From: Caecitellus pseudoparvulus
Lineage: Eukaryota > Bigyra: Bicosoecida
Assembly (NCBI GenBank): GCA_965644315.1
Contig: CBFFRQ010000115.1
Location: forward strand, 1-30,078
Length of the DNA stretch: 30,078 nt
Reading direction: 5' to 3'
In this document: positions 28,001 to 30,078 of the stretch, one piece after another
Numbering within the stretch: the first letter of the stretch is position 1
Layout of the letters: every line of letters starts with the position of its first letter
Translations under genes and position numbers: made by a program
The notes under the pieces: model-generated
What the model saw: only the letters and a program-made list of their open reading frames with translations
What the model was told of the DNA's origin: nothing
Databases searched by the model: none

Positions 28001-30078
28001 TGACGCTGGATGCCGCTGCCAGAGGCGGGCCAGGCGTCAAGGACATGTTCACCGGCACGCTCTGCTCGTCGGCCAGGCTGCTGGGGTCGACCACGCTGCG
28101 CCCTAGCACAGTCAAACTGGCGGATGCCGCGGCATCGCCCCCTGAGCCTCCTGCACACGCCCAGTCTGCGAACGTCTCCCACTGCAGCTCCCCACCTTCG
28201 CCCCCACCACACATGTACCGGGCGTCCACAGACACCACGGCCGAGTCGCCCCGAGCTCCCAACTCCAGCCCGCCGTCCACTGGCACGCCCAGCTGCCACG
28301 CACTGTCCCCTGTGCTGCTCAGATCCAGCTCAGCACGCACAGCTGTGGGCAGCAGGTTCACCAACAACACGCCCCGCCTCGCCCACCCCAGCCCAGCCAC
28401 ACGCATGTCCACCTCGCTGGGCAACACAGCCAACACCGTCACCTGCATCACCACAGGCACGATCAAGGGGGCACCGCCACGCCGCCCGTCATTGCTGGAC
28501 ACGTGCAGCTGTGACCTGTACAGACCAGTGCGCGGCACTGCCGTCGCATTCAGGCGCAGTGTCACGGCCCTCACGCCGCCAGACGCTGTCACACCCGACG
28601 CAGACCCCACCAAGCCCATCCATGCCTGGGCATCGGGTAGACTCACTGACCATGTCAACGGCGCTGTGCCTGTGTTCCGCACCAGCACCTGCACAGTGGA
28701 CACGTCAGTCGGTGCCAGGGTCTGGTGCAAGGAAGCGGGCACCACACTCAGCCGAGGCGCCTGCACCACCAACGTGATGGGGATTGACACGCCCGGCACA
28801 TCGGACACGCTGCGGCGACCAGGCAGCGCGGGCACAGACGATGACAGCGCCACCAACGACACCACGCCTCGGTACGTGCCGCCTGCCAGCCCGCCAGGGG
28901 ACAGCACCACAGTCACGGACCGATCTCCTGACCCGATCGGCGCAGTCACTGCTGCCAGACCCACCCATGCCCCGCCACCCCCACGACCGACCACCGTGAC
29001 AGACCACGTCACGTGTGCAGGGGCCTGCACAGGGATGCTGCGAGTCACAGGAGCCACAGCTGGCCCAGCTTGTGCCTCCACCTGCACGGCGCTCACTGTG
29101 CTCCGCAGGTACGGCAGCGGGGCTGGCGAGCGGGATGCACTGGGCCGTGGCGGCGCACCTGCTGACTGACTTGGCAAAGGCGTGCTGGCCCCCGATGGCG
29201 TCGGCGCCGGGCTGGACGATGCACTGGGCACCACCAACGGGGATGTGCTGGGGGCTGCAACGCCGCCTGGTCGCACTGTCAACGGCACAGCCCCACTGCC
29301 CATGCTGACACCGGTAGCCACCACATCGACCACCACGTACACTGTCACAGCGCTGTCTTGAGGCGGGGACGGCACACCACCGCCGCCATCGACGACCAGT
29401 GACACGTCCCAGTACTGTGTGCCGCTGCCTCCACCAAGTGCTGCGGCCTGCACAGTTGTCTTGACCCATGTGATCGGGGCGGAGCACAAGGCTGCTTGGC
29501 TGGCCAAGCCTGGGCACACGATGGACTGCACTGTCACGGTAGGCGCAGCTGTGCCAGCCCGGCTGAGGGCAATGGTGTCACTGCTGAGGACAGTGCCCGC
29601 ACTTGCCCCTTGGGATGTGGACCTGGAGCGGAGGAGTGTGGTTTGAGGTGGGAATCCTGGAACAGGTGTGGGTGTGGCAGGAGACAGCCACGTGAGAGTG
29701 GGGGGAGAGGAGGATGAAGGTGCAGCTGTGGTCGAAGGAGGGGCAGAAGCGGTGCTGGATGGTGAAGGCGAGCGTGATTGAGAGGCACTCGGTGTGCCTG
29801 AAAACGAAGTGGTGGCACTGCCAGTCACCGTGGTGCTCGTGCTGGGTGTGGCGCTCACTGCTGCACTGCTGGTGGCTGTGCCTGAGGCCCCGCTTGTTGG
29901 AGTCCCACTGCTTGTGGAACTTTGCGAAGGTGAGCATGAAGCTGATGGTGAGTGCGAGGAGGTGGTGGAAGGCGACCCCGAGCTTGTCATGGATGAAGAG
30001 GGGGTCGCGGATGCGGTCGCCGTCACGGAGGAAGTGGCCGACACGGATGCAGTTTGAGATAGCGTGCCCGTGCTCGTC
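25023..30078 (-). CDS. Large surface protein: Ser/Thr-rich stalk, BACON-like repeats, GCC2/GCC3-like Cys module, multi-pass membrane domain (5' partial)
   Basis: The frame is open to the right edge of the window with no ATG there, so the N-terminus lies outside. At least 1684 codons are present. Numbering from 30044: residues 1-160 are mucin-like Ser/Thr/Pro, a likely O-glycosylated stalk. About 315-430 and 432-535 are two Ig-like beta units with the BACON/choice-of-anchor pattern (NTGTAPLTWSVSLPDAQAWMG, then TGLYRSQLHVSSND, then VPVVMQVTV). About 780-880 is a Cys-rich module (CEACAPGTVRAG, CRQCAAGTYAGPGGRVCIECP) like GCC2/GCC3 ephrin-receptor-type repeats, followed by CGECEAGWRR. A helix at about 980-1000 starts a membrane region with further segments near 1070-1100, 1320-1345, 1380-1402, 1440-1490 and 1540-1575, separated by a long polar, Ser-rich cytosolic loop (about 1105-1310). 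This architecture is widespread in free-living protists as putative adhesion or sensing receptors. The specific ligand and role are unknown. Confidence 0.85.
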   Translation of the reverse strand, partial: TSTGTLSQTASVSATSSVTATASATPSSSMTSSGSPSTTSSHSPSASCSPSQSSTSSGTPTSGASGTATSSAAVSATPSTSTTVTGSATTSFSGTPSASQSRSPSPSSTASAPPSTTAAPSSSSPPTLTWLSPATPTPVPGFPPQTTLLRSRSTSQGASAGTVLSSDTIALSRAGTAAPTVTVQSIVCPGLASQAALCSAPITWVKTTVQAAALGGGSGTQYWDVSLVVDGGGGVPSPPQDSAVTVYVVVDVVATGVSMGSGAVPLTVRPGGVAAPSTSPLVVPSASSSPAPTPSGASTPLPSQSAGAPPRPSASRSPAPLPYLRSTVSAVQVEAQAGPAVAPVTRSIPVQAPAHVTWSVTVVGRGGGGAWVGLAAVTAPIGSGDRSVTVVLSPGGLAGGTYRGVVSLVALSSSVPALPGRRSVSDVPGVSIPITLVVQAPRLSVVPASLHQTLAPTDVSTVQVLVRNTGTAPLTWSVSLPDAQAWMGLVGSASGVTASGGVRAVTLRLNATAVPRTGLYRSQLHVSSNDGRRGGAPLIVPVVMQVTVLAVLPSEVDMRVAGLGWARRGVLLVNLLPTAVRAELDLSSTGDSAWQLGVPVDGGLELGARGDSAVVSVDARYMCGGGEGGELQWETFADWACAGGSGGDAAASASLTVLGRSVVDPSSLADEQSVPVNMSLTPGPPLAAASSVMLPSRTGQSLVIAADASVERRTLYLDVSDAVGRGSMLRSLPLVTCLSQSCPVAVSLGTGQGGMLSLELRPLSVGSAALRVRLGGYGVPGQGGDSVVSVVVVPPACDASQRLAPGAMQCECAEGFQTPAEGTASETGLACEACAPGTVRAGTVLDAPVCRQCAAGTYAGPGGRVCIECPEEGAVCAGGQLVLQGGVWCEECLPQSGFSSAAPALLGGYRSLYGLRGGRVLAAVVGSGPGRPTLTSDSAMLPCSPASVCRANGSVVQCAEGHRGAMCGECEAGWRRAGPDTPCTACPRDGSDVAVTVLTMVIALGFVVYLTLNRSGQGVSTPPAAVFRVVSSWAQVAALLSAAGLSPAKPLDGVLSALGVAVKGFSTSSPAVQCGLRLGFYEELYVALALPVVCVLLPFALLWAVRASGVAAKCYPAESVAPRHALKPIQVSLSVHHLLGVSADGVKHGHALQSAQGVSPMRARGPAGPCASQPVRTQHGARLILRAVSDDPRGAFADAGAHGEHAAPADSLQLPGREPQGVEASLDLAQFSMDYDLLPASGRAAPSFPEALGFSGEALQSHISERAHESDDSSVCSGSRTASDFLPPPIDTSRTGDRHSARDTSSTWTDIGPRGRPTRSWMSRAATFSPAVALPLSAYATRTALIALFFVHFGVVESFIKFLDTFPDPIFGFTVFRHSLGHGSFDATFGPARALAGLGLVFVGLGAPIGAMLFLRMNRRRLHVRAFQHAAGFLYEGYRVQARGACCGGYWYWELLITLQKVLLLALAVTVQARFARAAAVSGVLGIGLVLHVAAQPYTSSSLNVLSVASQSSLWVDSMLGLMDFELRGESGQERAVSVVEATSTVIVVGFLCLALALGVSIVFGGLWHAVAVAHGALGLSPRAKEGRCESLQRVWAVATCWQRVSLLMAAFGGQSPSEWTVTGKRRRSDGAVQQCSESRDDSQLATCVAEAGLGWQEVEQPVREPAFVSKVGILAAGKHRGQL

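Noticed and set aside
25042-29169. Three long plus-strand frames (25042-26184, 26681-27790, 27814-29169) opposite the surface-protein gene
   Set aside because: They are Pro/Thr/Ala/Arg-rich without domains, as expected from the complement of GC-biased codons; the minus strand carries clear domains and membrane helices.

Overview
The window looks like nuclear DNA from a GC-rich unicellular eukaryote. The evidence is single-exon-dominated genes with few, short GT..AG introns, no operon or Shine-Dalgarno structure, and typical eukaryotic protein types (SPRY, XK-related, GCC2/GCC3-type Cys-rich multi-pass receptors with mucin-like Ser/Thr/Pro tracts, ankyrin-type solenoids). I cannot place it in a lineage. 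A GC-rich protist or alga is the best guess. No tRNA, rRNA, CRISPR or prokaryotic signal was seen.

Layout. (1) 2-5002 is a complete DNA transposon with perfect 22-bp terminal inverted repeats. It carries one minus-strand gene: a zinc-finger-containing N-terminal half and a DDE-type catalytic half, separated by a single in-frame TAA. (2) The element sits inside the 3' coding part of a minus-strand SPRY-domain gene (host part 5003-8963). The host frame now runs 32 codons into the transposon before stopping at 4903. The original C-terminus, if it survives, lies left of the window. (3) 9208-11208 (minus) encodes a P-loop ATPase with a very basic, probably nuclear, tail. (4) 11877-12110 is a diverged fragment of the same transposase family; it keeps a Lys codon where the large copy has TAA. 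(5) 12931-17614 is a cluster of three paralogous genes built from an unusual 38-residue ankyrin-like repeat: five units (plus), seven units (minus, broken by one TGA at a conserved Cys codon) and nine units (plus). All share an N-cap and a C-terminal cap. (6) 17869-21744 (minus) encodes a secreted or membrane-anchored protein with an N,N-dimethylformamidase-like domain. (7) 21940-24625 (minus) encodes an XK-related-like membrane protein with at least two introns. (8) 25023-30078 (minus, open at the right edge) encodes a large surface protein: a Ser/Thr/Pro-rich stalk, BACON-like Ig-fold repeats, a GCC2/GCC3-like Cys-rich module, then a multi-pass membrane domain.

Most genes lie on the minus strand. 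Apart from the ankyrin family they do not look like one pathway. The clearest biology is genome dynamics: a transposon that interrupted a host gene and was itself broken by one stop, a relic relative 7 kb away, and a locally duplicated repeat-protein family with one member dying by a point mutation. Many long open frames on the opposite strand mirror the real genes because of codon bias, and were left out.
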